In this document: in pieces, positions 19,301 to 28,635 of the stretch | Layout of the letters: every line of letters starts with the position of its first letter | Numbering within the stretch: the first letter of the stretch is position 1 | Assembly (NCBI GenBank): GCA_947631185.1 | Contig: CANRKJ010000009.1 | Span: 1-64,000 of the forward strand | DNA from: an uncultured Clostridia bacterium | Lineage (GTDB): Bacteria > Bacillota > Clostridia > TANB77 > CAG-508 | Direction: 5' to 3' | DNA length: 64,000 nt | Program-made: the position numbers and the translations under genes | Notes under the pieces: model-generated | The model's input: only the letters and a program-made list of their open reading frames with translations | The model's database searches: none | What the model was told of the DNA's origin: nothing

Positions 19301-20420
19301 ATATCTCTGATATTTTATCAGACTGTGAATCTGTATATAAAATATCCAAATTTCCTTTTTCTATAAAACTAAATAAAAAAACTAATACAAAAATTGGAAC
19401 TGATATATATCTAATTTTGTAACTAAATTTTCCTAATCCATCTAATTTTATATGGGGACTTTTCTTTTTAGTTTTTGCAATTAATTTATCAAACATTAAT
19501 ATTAATGCTGGTAATACAAAGAAAATACAAATTAAACTAAATAACACACCTTTTGCCAAAACTAAACCTAAATTTCTACCTATTTTAAAACTCATAAATA
19601 CTAAAGCAATAAGTCCCACTATAGTTGTAACTGAACTACTAGAGATAGACTTAAAAGCATTGTATAAAGCTTTTTTCATTGCTTCTACTTTATCATCTTC
19701 ATTTTCTCTTTCTTGTCTATATCTATTTATAAGCATAATTGAATAATCCATAGATAATGCCATCTGTAATATTGCTGAAATTGAACTAGTAATATTAGAT
19801 ACATTATCCAAAAAAATATTCGTTCCTTTATTTAATAAAACTGCCATTAAAATAGTAAATAGAAATAAAATTGGTTCAACATAAGACTCACTCATTATAA
19901 TTAAAATAATAAATGCACACCCTACAGCTAAAACAATAATCCACATAGGAAGTACTGGATTATTTCTTTGAGAAATTGCACCACTTGTATATGTTTCATA
20001 ATCATTATATTTTTCATCAATATTTTCATATACTTCTTTTGCTATTTCTGAGTCTTCTGCATCATCAACATTAACAACATAAAGAGTATAATCATCTTTA
20101 TTATAATCTTCACTATTCTCGTAGTCTACAGAACTAACACCATTTATGTTTTCCAATTCGTTATGAATTTTATCTTTTTCATCTTCTGACAAACCTTTAA
20201 ACATTAAATTTAATGAGCTTTCTGTTTCATCAAACTCATCTTCCATTATGTCCATACCAATTCTCGTTTCTGATGAATCTGGTAAATATTTTGCTATGTC
20301 ATAATTTATATTAACATTTTTTGATGCTATAATAGCAATTACTGAAAATATTATAAATATAAATAATATAAAATTTCTATATTGAACAATAAAATCAGTA
20401 ATTTTTTTCATACTTCTCAC
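16305..20420 (-). CDS. MMPL/RND-family transporter with long repetitive extracytoplasmic domain
   Basis: Two MMPL-type TM bundles (ALQMALSMDYSIMLINRYRQER; SILMGATIDYAILYTSYYIEHRR) separated by several hundred residues of ~80-aa repeats. Confidence 0.88.
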   Translation of the reverse strand: MRSMKKITDFIVQYRNFILFIFIIFSVIAIIASKNVNINYDIAKYLPDSSETRIGMDIMEDEFDETESSLNLMFKGLSEDEKDKIHNELENINGVSSVDYENSEDYNKDDYTLYVVNVDDAEDSEIAKEVYENIDEKYNDYETYTSGAISQRNNPVLPMWIIVLAVGCAFIILIIMSESYVEPILFLFTILMAVLLNKGTNIFLDNVSNITSSISAILQMALSMDYSIMLINRYRQERENEDDKVEAMKKALYNAFKSISSSSVTTIVGLIALVFMSFKIGRNLGLVLAKGVLFSLICIFFVLPALILMFDKLIAKTKKKSPHIKLDGLGKFSYKIRYISVPIFVLVFLFSFIEKGNLDILYTDSQSDKISEIFKEDNQIAIVYKNEDEENIAKKLSDIEDVDKVKEVLGYGNTINQELKYNELNDKLKDLGADVTIEDYLLQILYYNYYNQNENNRITFGDFVSFIKNDVYNNKEMSEHIDEDIKNNVDKLENFTNETLFSKPLTSSELSNILGIDKESIDDILVYYNSKNNNVQISLNEFINFMNNDVLTNNKYSSKIDNTQRANIKKLSNFTNSSIIQKKMRSDEIAVLFGIDKNIVDSLYKYYISLNEIQTKLTLHEFSDFVLNDVLKNPEYTNLFDNQTINSINLLNTFSNLNIITKNMNSSELFNLFKIDENSVKQLLFLKYSNIDYGKKMSISEFINNIVYIKNNTKYLEGTDISSLENLAFFAKNEKNINTTKMDKNSLSAIFDNVSPGLVSNIYLYMGLPDNYAISPQDFLNLIISNLSTTKDSKDEPALIIDEKNMNNLKLLKLIIDDSVSQNKIQYSESEMSKLLSMNLNQISQLYALTDMVQNNTGSWNITPFDFVKLIIENKDNENISSSIDASSLTQLQLSFNIMSSSMNNQSYSYNELAQFIGIDSSSSKNIYTLYTINNSSLELTPQEMVNFILSHKNDATLSGSLNQNMIKDLNLVQSVINGVINNKKYNSSELSNLLDINESDLKLLYGLYYTKYVNVNPTMSTKDFVNFLANDVIKNVEYANNFTDEAKSEVNTINGIINASLNKTKYSKEEIFAILSNLADDLDKDMVELVYIYYGSNNEYNNNWTLTVEKFINYLNDTILKDSRFDDFIEEDMRKDIIDAKEKISDSKKLLIGENYSRIVINTKFDPESEETFDFIKKLKDKFGDKVYIAGNSVMAYEMSKSFGGELNFITILTMILIFIVVAITFKSIIIPIILVLTIQCAVYMTMGILSFSGEGVYFIALLIVQSILMGATIDYAILYTSYYIEHRRTMKIKDAVINSYNKSIHTIGTSASILIIVTLIVGHFSSAITSQICKTISEGTICSTILILFLLPSVIAICDKIIYKKSKNM

Positions 20421-20678
20421 TCTCCTTAAAATTATAAATTTGAACTGTTAAATTATTTATTCATACTAAATCCTATCAATATTAGTAAAACTTTTATATA
20501 CTAGGATGTTTAGAATTTTTTCCAACATATACAATATTACTATATTTTTATTTAGAAAGCTAGGATAAATTTACCAAATTTGTATAAATTTTGACACTTT
20601 GACATTAATTGTATAAATTATCTTTTAATTACTTTAAAAATATGATATAATATTTAAAATTATGAAAGGATTGATTAT

Positions 20679-21233
20679 ATGAAAGTACAAGGATTAAACT
20701 CATCATCTCGAAAAACTCAAGAGCTTATTAAGAAGACTTTTGCCGAACTTATTAATGAAAAGAAATCATTAAACAAAATTACTGTTACAGAATTAGTAAA
20801 AAGAGCTGATATTACTAGAGGTAGTTTTTATACTCATTATGATGATATATATGATGTAGCAAATGATTATCAACTAGAAACAATCGAATTATTAGTTAGT
20901 GAAGATAATATTTTATATGATAAAAAAGATATTATAAATTATTTTGATGATATTATTTTATGTTTAAAAAGAAATGAAAAAATATATAAAATGCTTTTAT
21001 CATCTGCAGATTCAATAATTTTTCTAGAAAAGTTAAATAAAATGGCTAGTAGAAAAATTTTATATGCTTTAAGAAATTATTCTTCTAAAAATCCATATTT
21101 AGAATTAGATGTATATTTTTTTATGGATGGAATTATGGCAGAACTTATAAAATATTTCAAAAATCAAAGTGATTATACTCTAGATGAATTAAACGAAAAT
21201 TTCAAAAAATGGTTTGAGAAAATTTTTAATTAA
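20679..21233 (+). CDS. TetR/AcrR-family regulator
   Basis: TQELIKKTFAELINEKKSLNKITVTELVKRADITRGSFYTHYDDIYDVAND; divergent from the MMPL gene. Confidence 0.88.
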   Translation: MKVQGLNSSSRKTQELIKKTFAELINEKKSLNKITVTELVKRADITRGSFYTHYDDIYDVANDYQLETIELLVSEDNILYDKKDIINYFDDIILCLKRNEKIYKMLLSSADSIIFLEKLNKMASRKILYALRNYSSKNPYLELDVYFFMDGIMAELIKYFKNQSDYTLDELNENFKKWFEKIFN

Positions 21234-21252
21234 ATTTTTTCAAACCATTTTG
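21206..21252. terminator. Bidirectional terminator
   Basis: AAAATGGTTTGA...TCAAACCATTTT between convergent genes. Confidence 0.7.
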
Positions 21253-21268
21253 GATTTTTATAATTAAA

Positions 21269-22030
21269 TTATCTTTTTTTGTTTTTCTTAACTGTTCTTG
21301 TTTCTTTAAAAAAATCTATTCTATTTTTTACAATTTGTAAAGTTCTTTTTATTGGATTTTTAATATGTTTTACCTGCGCCCATTGCCTATTTTTAAACTT
21401 TCCCCAAGAATATGAAAACCAATGTATAACATATGTATTTTGTGTTATTAAATCCATACTAAATCTTTTTCCCCCTCCTGAATCATAAGGAGAAAAATAA
21501 TCTTTTGGAAAAATTTCAATTTTTTCTTTATCTTGATCTGGTAAATTATTATAAATTTTTGTCATTATTACTGGGATGATATAATCTTCAGAATTCATAA
21601 TATCAGACTTGTAAAAATCATATATTTTTTTAATAAACCAATTTCCCTTTTCTGCAGCAATAAATCCAGTTCCAATTTGTTTATTAACAACATCTATTGT
21701 ACATTCTTCATATCCTAAAACTAATTCTCTGTTAAGTAGTGGATTAAGTGATTTTACTGCCTGAACATCTGTATCTATATATATTCCACCATTTTCATAT
21801 AATATTTTTATTCTCAAATAATCTGCCATAAATGCATATAAATTACGTTTTCTACACTCTGCAAAATACTTACTTTCTTTTGAAATTTGATCTAAATCTA
21901 AATTATTTTCATTCCACTCTATGAATTCATATTCCGGCATTTTATCTTTCCATGTAAGTAAACAAATTTCAGTAAGTTTATCTTTTGGCTTTCCACCAAG
22001 CCAAATATAATGGACCACTTTTGGTATCAT
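21269..22030 (-). CDS. DXD-type glycosyltransferase (GT32-like)
   Basis: IPKVVHYIWLGGKPKDK...YENGGIYIDTDVQAVKSL. Confidence 0.88.
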   Translation of the reverse strand: MIPKVVHYIWLGGKPKDKLTEICLLTWKDKMPEYEFIEWNENNLDLDQISKESKYFAECRKRNLYAFMADYLRIKILYENGGIYIDTDVQAVKSLNPLLNRELVLGYEECTIDVVNKQIGTGFIAAEKGNWFIKKIYDFYKSDIMNSEDYIIPVIMTKIYNNLPDQDKEKIEIFPKDYFSPYDSGGGKRFSMDLITQNTYVIHWFSYSWGKFKNRQWAQVKHIKNPIKRTLQIVKNRIDFFKETRTVKKNKKR

Positions 22031-22043
22031 ATAAACTTCTCCT

Positions 22044-23147
22044 TTAAACCATTTCTAAACTCTGCTCTTCATATTTAGCATATTTTTTCATAATAAATTC
22101 AAAATTATTTTCTCTATAATCATTCCAAAATTCTTCTCTATTTTCTGGCTGTACTGAAGGAGCTCTTAAATTATGTTGTTTATAATTATCGAAAACTTTA
22201 ATAAAATCAATTTCGTCTTTTATATTTTCAACTATAGTTTCACCTTTTTCTGTATTTACTAAAACTAAAGAAACGCCATCTTCATCATAAAATTCATAAT
22301 TTTCTTCTTGGATTCCCCAAAAATCTCCTATTGTAATATCAGAAATCCTATCCATATTACTAAAACTACAATTAAAACAACTTGGTCTTAATATATGATG
22401 AGAATAAAATAATTCAGTAAAGTAATTTGTAGAAAGTTTTTTGTTTTGAAAAGTTAATGTTTCCTTATGAGTACTCCAACCAAAACTTTTATCTCTAAAA
22501 TCAACATGTATTATTTTATCATTTTCTTTTTCTTCCATAAAATCAATATATTTTTTATAAATTAAAGGGCTAGGTACACCATGACATATTATATCACAAG
22601 TATATAAGTTTTCTGTATTTTCGTTCTTTAATATTGTTTTTAAACCTGCTATTTCACAAGATGTTCCTGAAAATAATACTTTTTTTCCATTATTTAAATC
22701 TTCTTTTACTTCACGATACACTTCTTTTAAATTACTTTTTACATATTTAGAACCCTTAAATTTATTTACATCTTGTTTAGTTATAGCTCTAGTATGATAA
22801 ACTTCAAGATTATCGCCTAATATACATCCATATACTACTCCGTTTTCTTTCAATATATAATTTGCGATAGCTATAAACATTCCACCTGATCTACTTGATT
22901 TTCTCTCATCTATGTCTTTTATTTTCACTCCTAAAATATCTCTGGGTAACTTTGCATGGTCAATATTTTCTCTCTTAAATGCACATAATTTAACGCATTT
23001 ACCACAATTCTTACATTTGTCTTGTAATATATATGGATATGAAAAACCCTCTTCATCTTCTCTCATTTCTATAGCGCCAAATGGACATATATCTTTACAA
23101 GCAGAACAACCACTACACATTTTTTTATCAATATAAATATTTTCCAT
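22044..23147 (-). CDS. Coenzyme F420 hydrogenase/dehydrogenase beta-subunit-like ferredoxin protein
   Basis: Two 4Fe-4S motifs CSGCSACKDICP and CKNCGKCVKLC; SGTSCEIAGLKTIL; DITIGDFWG. Confidence 0.88.
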   Translation of the reverse strand: MENIYIDKKMCSGCSACKDICPFGAIEMREDEEGFSYPYILQDKCKNCGKCVKLCAFKRENIDHAKLPRDILGVKIKDIDERKSSRSGGMFIAIANYILKENGVVYGCILGDNLEVYHTRAITKQDVNKFKGSKYVKSNLKEVYREVKEDLNNGKKVLFSGTSCEIAGLKTILKNENTENLYTCDIICHGVPSPLIYKKYIDFMEEKENDKIIHVDFRDKSFGWSTHKETLTFQNKKLSTNYFTELFYSHHILRPSCFNCSFSNMDRISDITIGDFWGIQEENYEFYDEDGVSLVLVNTEKGETIVENIKDEIDFIKVFDNYKQHNLRAPSVQPENREEFWNDYRENNFEFIMKKYAKYEEQSLEMV

Positions 23148-23179
23148 ACTTTGTCCTCCTTTTTTAGAAGATTCATATA

Positions 23180-24160
23180 TTAATTATCTATTGCATTTCT
23201 TAAATAATCAATAGATTTTTCTTTTTCTTTTCTTAACCAATCATTTATTATATTGTAATCAATTTTCTCATTTAGCTTTTCTCCAATTTCTTTATATGAC
23301 ATACAATCTCTATTTTGTAAACCAACTCTTTCAATTAATTCTCTACTCTTAAAACGTCCATGTGTCATTGTAACAAATTGTTTATTAAATATAATAGAAA
23401 ATATAGTTCCATGAAAAGTTTCTGATGTAATTGAATATTTTGCATTTTTCATATAGCTTAAGAACCTAAAAATATCTGATCCTATAAATTTATCACACCA
23501 ATCTAATTCATATCCAACAGAATATAAAGATAATTTTTTAGATTTGGCAAATTCTATTATTGCATCTCTTTCCTCATCTTTAAAAGACCATCCATATATT
23601 AAAATAAAATCTTTCTCATTGCAGATTGGCATATATTTTTCATATGAATCAATTAAAAAAGTTGGATCTAATAATATAGGTGCATCAATTTTGGCAACTG
23701 TTTTTATAATATCTAATGCATGAGTATCTCTTGCTGATAAACTGGTAAAATTACTTAAATCTCTTGTCCCTTTATAATGATTATTAAATATTTGACCATT
23801 TGTTTTATTTGCACCTGGTGCATATGCTATTACTTTAGGTGAGTTTAAGTTATAACCTAAAAATTCGTCAATATGTTCAAAAGAAGGTTCTAATAAATTC
23901 CATATCTCATCACTTCCAACAATAATTGCATCATATTTATCTTCTTTTGGATTATAGTATTTTTCATTCATATTTAAGTATTTTCTCATTTCAAGAAACT
24001 CATCTGTTATTCTACCTTCATCATGTATTTGAGAATTTTCCAAGTTTAAAAATTCTGGATCATATCCCATATTTTTTAGTGTTTCTTGCATAGCAAATGC
24101 TTGCAATATTGCTCCCATATTACAAGCCTCGTTCAATGTGCATATTCCTATTTTTTTCAA
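23180..24160 (-). CDS. Polysaccharide pyruvyl transferase family protein
   Basis: NMGAILQAFAMQETLKNMGY...VGSDEIWN...LLDPTFLID...SETFHGTIFSIIFNKQFV. Confidence 0.88.
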   Translation of the reverse strand: MKKIGICTLNEACNMGAILQAFAMQETLKNMGYDPEFLNLENSQIHDEGRITDEFLEMRKYLNMNEKYYNPKEDKYDAIIVGSDEIWNLLEPSFEHIDEFLGYNLNSPKVIAYAPGANKTNGQIFNNHYKGTRDLSNFTSLSARDTHALDIIKTVAKIDAPILLDPTFLIDSYEKYMPICNEKDFILIYGWSFKDEERDAIIEFAKSKKLSLYSVGYELDWCDKFIGSDIFRFLSYMKNAKYSITSETFHGTIFSIIFNKQFVTMTHGRFKSRELIERVGLQNRDCMSYKEIGEKLNEKIDYNIINDWLRKEKEKSIDYLRNAIDN

Positions 24161-24178
24161 TTATATCATTCCTCCGTT

Positions 24179-25045
24179 TTAATTATACTTTTCATAAACT
24201 ATAAGAGTTCTTTCACTTCCATCGTTTTTTATTCTATCAGGATTTTTTAGTGTTTCTTTTGTTTCTGCTTCGTTTTCAAAATATTGCATACATCCGTCTG
24301 AATAAGCAACAATGTATTTTGCATTTATTAATGGTACTTTATATATTTTAACAAAATTTATTGCAGAATCTTCACCTGTTAATGCTCCATACCCTACTTT
24401 TTCACCATTATATGTTACAATATAATTATTTCTTAAAGCACCTCTAATTAACAATCTATATCTAGGATCCATCCAATTATATTCACCAGATTTTAAATAG
24501 TCTTTTTCAAATTTTTCCATCCATTCATGATCATTTTCAGTTGAAAATATTTCTTTTTCATTTTCATCAAATACTTTTATGTAACAATCACCTATACCAA
24601 AACAAAATAAATTATCTCCTAAAATAATTCCGCCAACTGCTTCTGAACAAAATAAATCTTGTCCAATATAATCTATCTTTCTATTTTCATTAATTCTCCA
24701 TACATCAGAATTTGCTTTTTTAATTGATTCTTTTACTGCATCTTTAATATCATTAAATTTTTCTTTATTCTCTTTTAGATATTCTACAAAATGATTTGAT
24801 ATTATCTTTGATGCTTCAAATGCACCACTAGGATTTGGATAATGATTTGCAATATACTCAGCTTCTTCTTTGGTTTTAGGATACGGTTTTATCTCTCCAC
24901 CAATTAAATCTCTCGTAACACCATCTGCTACACAAAATATATTATCATCAAAATAAAAATAATCTTCTTCTGGAAATTTGATTTCATACTTTGTATAGAT
25001 TTGATTTTGATATCTCTTAGAAAATTTAACTTTATACATATCCAT
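24179..25045 (-). CDS. PP2C-like Ser/Thr phosphatase
   Basis: FCVADGVTRD, LFCFGIGDCYIKVFD, YIVAYSDGCMQYF, ERTLIVYE. Confidence 0.65.
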   Translation of the reverse strand: MDMYKVKFSKRYQNQIYTKYEIKFPEEDYFYFDDNIFCVADGVTRDLIGGEIKPYPKTKEEAEYIANHYPNPSGAFEASKIISNHFVEYLKENKEKFNDIKDAVKESIKKANSDVWRINENRKIDYIGQDLFCSEAVGGIILGDNLFCFGIGDCYIKVFDENEKEIFSTENDHEWMEKFEKDYLKSGEYNWMDPRYRLLIRGALRNNYIVTYNGEKVGYGALTGEDSAINFVKIYKVPLINAKYIVAYSDGCMQYFENEAETKETLKNPDRIKNDGSERTLIVYEKYN

Positions 25046-25056
25046 TTCCTTTCATA

Positions 25057-26145
25057 TTACTTCAATTCTTTGTTAATAAATTCATTATCATATATTGACA
25101 TTTTAGCATAATTTTCTGAAGTTGGGAAAGACATTCTACTTTTTTCAAAAACTGAATATGACTTTCTCATTTCTTTTACTTCATTCATCTGTTTTAATGC
25201 TTCATCATATTTTCCATTTCTAATATTTGAAAATATTGGCATTAAAGTATCATTTGCTATAAAGACTTTTATATCATCAGCTAATGAAAAATACCAATTT
25301 AATTCGTTTAAAATTTCTTTTTTATCTGTATTAGATATTAAATCACTATCTATTATTTTGCATAATAAGTAAGCATTTTTCTTAGCATAATAATATCTGT
25401 AAAATCCCATTTTCTCATTTTTAACAAAATTATTATAAATAGATTTATAAACCAAATTTTGCTTTCTAAAATATTCTTTATCGCATTTATTTGATGTTGA
25501 GTTTGGATTATACCTGTAATCATATATTATTTTACTTGTATAATAACCTTTTTTAGATTTCATATAAACTAAAGTAGTAAAGTAATCATCTTCTGATGGT
25601 GGATTAACATCAAATTTTATTTTATTTTTATTTAAGAATTCTAAATTATATATTTTATTCCATGGTGTAGAATTCATTACAAAAAATGATTTTGTATAAT
25701 CATTTATATTTAATTCAAATTCCTGATATTTTTCTGCATCAAAAGCTGGTTTTGGTCTTTTTTCATCATTTTCATCTATCATTATATAATTAGCACTTAC
25801 ATAATCTGCTTGTTTTTCTTCTGCTAAATTATACATTACCTCACATGCATCTTTTTCATACATATCATCTGAATCCAAAAACATTATATATTTTCCTTTT
25901 GCTATTTCCAATGCTGTATTTCTAGCTTTTGCTTGACCTTCGTTTTCTTTAATAATAACTTTTATTCTCTCATCTCTTTTTGCATATTCTTTACATATAT
26001 CTGCTGATTTGTCTTTTGAACCATCATCAACCAATATAATTTCAATTTCATTTAGTGTTTGATGAATTAATGATTCTATTGATTTTGACAAATATTTTTC
26101 TGCATTATATATTGGCACTATTATAGATATCTTTTTTCCTTTCAT
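25057..26145 (-). CDS. GT2-family glycosyltransferase
   Basis: ISIIVPIYNAEKYLSKSIESLIHQTLNEIEIILVDDGSKDKSADIC...MFLDSDDMY. Confidence 0.93.
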   Translation of the reverse strand: MKGKKISIIVPIYNAEKYLSKSIESLIHQTLNEIEIILVDDGSKDKSADICKEYAKRDERIKVIIKENEGQAKARNTALEIAKGKYIMFLDSDDMYEKDACEVMYNLAEEKQADYVSANYIMIDENDEKRPKPAFDAEKYQEFELNINDYTKSFFVMNSTPWNKIYNLEFLNKNKIKFDVNPPSEDDYFTTLVYMKSKKGYYTSKIIYDYRYNPNSTSNKCDKEYFRKQNLVYKSIYNNFVKNEKMGFYRYYYAKKNAYLLCKIIDSDLISNTDKKEILNELNWYFSLADDIKVFIANDTLMPIFSNIRNGKYDEALKQMNEVKEMRKSYSVFEKSRMSFPTSENYAKMSIYDNEFINKELK

Positions 26146-26354
26146 TTTTATTAACTCCATTTCCTATACGTTAATTTACAACATATCTTTTACATTTTAT
26201 AGCCATATTAAATATACATTATTCAGGAACAAAATAATTTTGACCGGTAAACATAAAATTATTATAGCACATTTAATTTATAAAAACAAGATATCAAAAT
26301 CAAAATTATGTATAATCATCTAATTCAAAATTTTTCATGTTTTTAGCCATTTGT

Positions 26355-26685
26355 AAAAGGATTTTTTTCACTTTCATCTGTAACAATAAATTTTTTAAAA
26401 TCCTTTTTATTTTTACCTTTAAAAGTTATATTTTCTATTTTAATAATTTTGTAAGTTATTGAAAAATATCCGACAGAAATTAGAACAACTATCACTTTCT
26501 TTAAAAACCAGAAATGTTTCTGTAATATTTTGCTTACAAAAATTTATAGAATCTTTTTTAAAAAAAGATTCTATATCCATATTTTTATTACATTTATATT
26601 CATCTAAAAGTTTATTGATATATATTTCAGCATTATCAACTTTTAGTATATCTTTTAAACTCAAAATCATATAGTTATTATTCAT
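26355..26685 (-). pseudogene. Frameshifted GNAT-like protein (TA-toxin type)
   Basis: MNNNYMILSLKDILKVDNAEIYINKLLDEYKC...ETFLVFKESD, then a frame change into VVLISVGYFSITYKIIKIENITFKGKNKKDFKKFI. Confidence 0.5.
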
Positions 26686-26853
26686 TTAACACCCTTTCAA
26701 TATTTTTTCAATTTCTTTTTTAGCAGTTATTTGTTTTGATTTAATATCTTTATCAGCTTTATCAATTTTAGATTTTTTAGGTTTTGCCAATTTATCCAAA
26801 AATTCATTTCCCTTTTTAATAACTATATTATCAAATATACTTCTTGTTGCCAT
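26686..26853 (-). CDS. Small antitoxin-like protein
   Basis: MATRSIFDNIVIKKGNEFLDKLAKPKKSKI..., directly upstream of and near-overlapping the GNAT-like remnant. Confidence 0.5.
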   Translation of the reverse strand: MATRSIFDNIVIKKGNEFLDKLAKPKKSKIDKADKDIKSKQITAKKEIEKILKGC

Positions 26854-26957
26854 ATAAATCAACTCCTTTATTATAGTATATGAAAAAAACAAATTATAAA
26901 TCTATTTTTATTATAACATTTTATAATAATTTTATCAATCGTTATTTTGAATCATTT

Positions 26958-28595
26958 CTATTTCTTTGTGAAATGATATAAATAAGAACCATATTCTTGG
27001 CTTGCTATTTCTATTTTCCCCTTTTCTTTTAATGGAAGTAATAATCTTTGTATTAAATCTTCATCTGCATGTGATATAAAAATATATACACTATCATACC
27101 CTGATATAATATCAGTATCTTCTTTTATCTCTTTTTCAAGGATTTCATATTCAGAACTATATGATTCCTTATAAAGAAATTGTTCTAAGTTTTGTCCTAA
27201 TATAGTATTTCCTTTTACATATGGTAAAAGAAAAATGCTCTCGTTATCAACCTTTTTTTTAAAATCACTATATGTAATTTTATAATTTGTTTCATATAAG
27301 TATACTGGAATAGCAAATCTATAAACATAAATCATATCATTTTCAGTAATATTTTGATTTAAATAATTAATATTTTTTGCTATTTGTTCTTGCTCTTTAT
27401 AAACATGTGATGGAAATAAATTTTTGCAACCTTGCATTCCAGTAAAGCCTAAACATATAAATAATATTATATAAAATAACATTAAGAATTTATGTGGTAT
27501 TTTATTCTTATTATTTACAATAATATTTTTTATACTATCACATGACAAAGCAGTAAAAATTAAAAGCATTAGTGTAAATGGCTGTAATAATCTATTTTGC
27601 ATTGGATAAAAACCTAATGAAGAGGCAATTGCAAGTAAAAATAATGATAATACATATGGAATAAATATTTTAGATTCATCTTTTTTATTTTTTATAATTG
27701 TAATGAAATAGTATAAAAACAAAAAGCATATTATCACTTTAATAAATTTAAATTGATAATACGAAATAAATTCCATAATCATTTTATATATAAGTTTAAT
27801 ATCAGATAAAGATTTTGGAATTAATGGAAATTTAACTAAATCCCAATATTCTGAGCCTCCTGCATTATCAGAAGTTTTAGAAAGCCAAACAAAATAATTA
27901 ATCAAAAAACTTAATAAAACAATTCCACAACTACATAATTTTATAATACAACTTTTTGATTTGTTTTTTAATGCTTTTTTAAAAAGGTCTAAACAAATAA
28001 TAATCATACAAGCTGATATAAAAAATACTGCTGAAAATGAAAACCAAATTATAATTGAATAAATTAAAATGAGTTTCCAAAGTTCAATTTTATTTTCTTT
28101 ATATCTTTGATAGCATAATAATACTAATAGGCAAAAGAAATTTTCAGACATATACTGTTTAAATTCGTTTCCATAAATTATATACATATCCAGTAATGAA
28201 AAAAATGCTGTAAATCCCAAAGCAAAATGTTTTTCAACTTTGTCTTTTAATAATAAATAAACTAACCCTATTGATGCAATTGATGTTATTAATGACCATA
28301 ATCTAAGTACAGTTTCAGAAGTGCCAAATAATAAAGTAAAAATTTTTATAATATATAAATATCCTATAGGTGCACTCTGTCCCCAATCTAGAGGTTTTGA
28401 AACTAAGTTAAAAATATCTCTTGTACAAATTGAATTCGCTAACATTGCTTCATCTAACCACAAAGATCTATTATAAAAAAATGGTACAATATGTAATGCT
28501 ATACCAACAATAATACATATATATAAAAAGTATGTAATATATTTTTTATTTTTGCCTATACTTATTTTATCCATTTTCATAAAATCCTCTCCCAT
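26958..28595 (-). CDS. Polytopic membrane glycosyltransferase (GT39/GT83-like)
   Basis: Many TM helices; NRSLWLDEAMLANSIC and GQSAPIGYLYIIKIF near the N-terminus. Confidence 0.75.
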   Translation of the reverse strand: MGEDFMKMDKISIGKNKKYITYFLYICIIVGIALHIVPFFYNRSLWLDEAMLANSICTRDIFNLVSKPLDWGQSAPIGYLYIIKIFTLLFGTSETVLRLWSLITSIASIGLVYLLLKDKVEKHFALGFTAFFSLLDMYIIYGNEFKQYMSENFFCLLVLLCYQRYKENKIELWKLILIYSIIIWFSFSAVFFISACMIIICLDLFKKALKNKSKSCIIKLCSCGIVLLSFLINYFVWLSKTSDNAGGSEYWDLVKFPLIPKSLSDIKLIYKMIMEFISYYQFKFIKVIICFLFLYYFITIIKNKKDESKIFIPYVLSLFLLAIASSLGFYPMQNRLLQPFTLMLLIFTALSCDSIKNIIVNNKNKIPHKFLMLFYIILFICLGFTGMQGCKNLFPSHVYKEQEQIAKNINYLNQNITENDMIYVYRFAIPVYLYETNYKITYSDFKKKVDNESIFLLPYVKGNTILGQNLEQFLYKESYSSEYEILEKEIKEDTDIISGYDSVYIFISHADEDLIQRLLLPLKEKGKIEIASQEYGSYLYHFTKK

Positions 28596-28635
28596 ATATT
28601 TTTTTATATAAATGTTTAATTCTAAAAGTCCGTTT

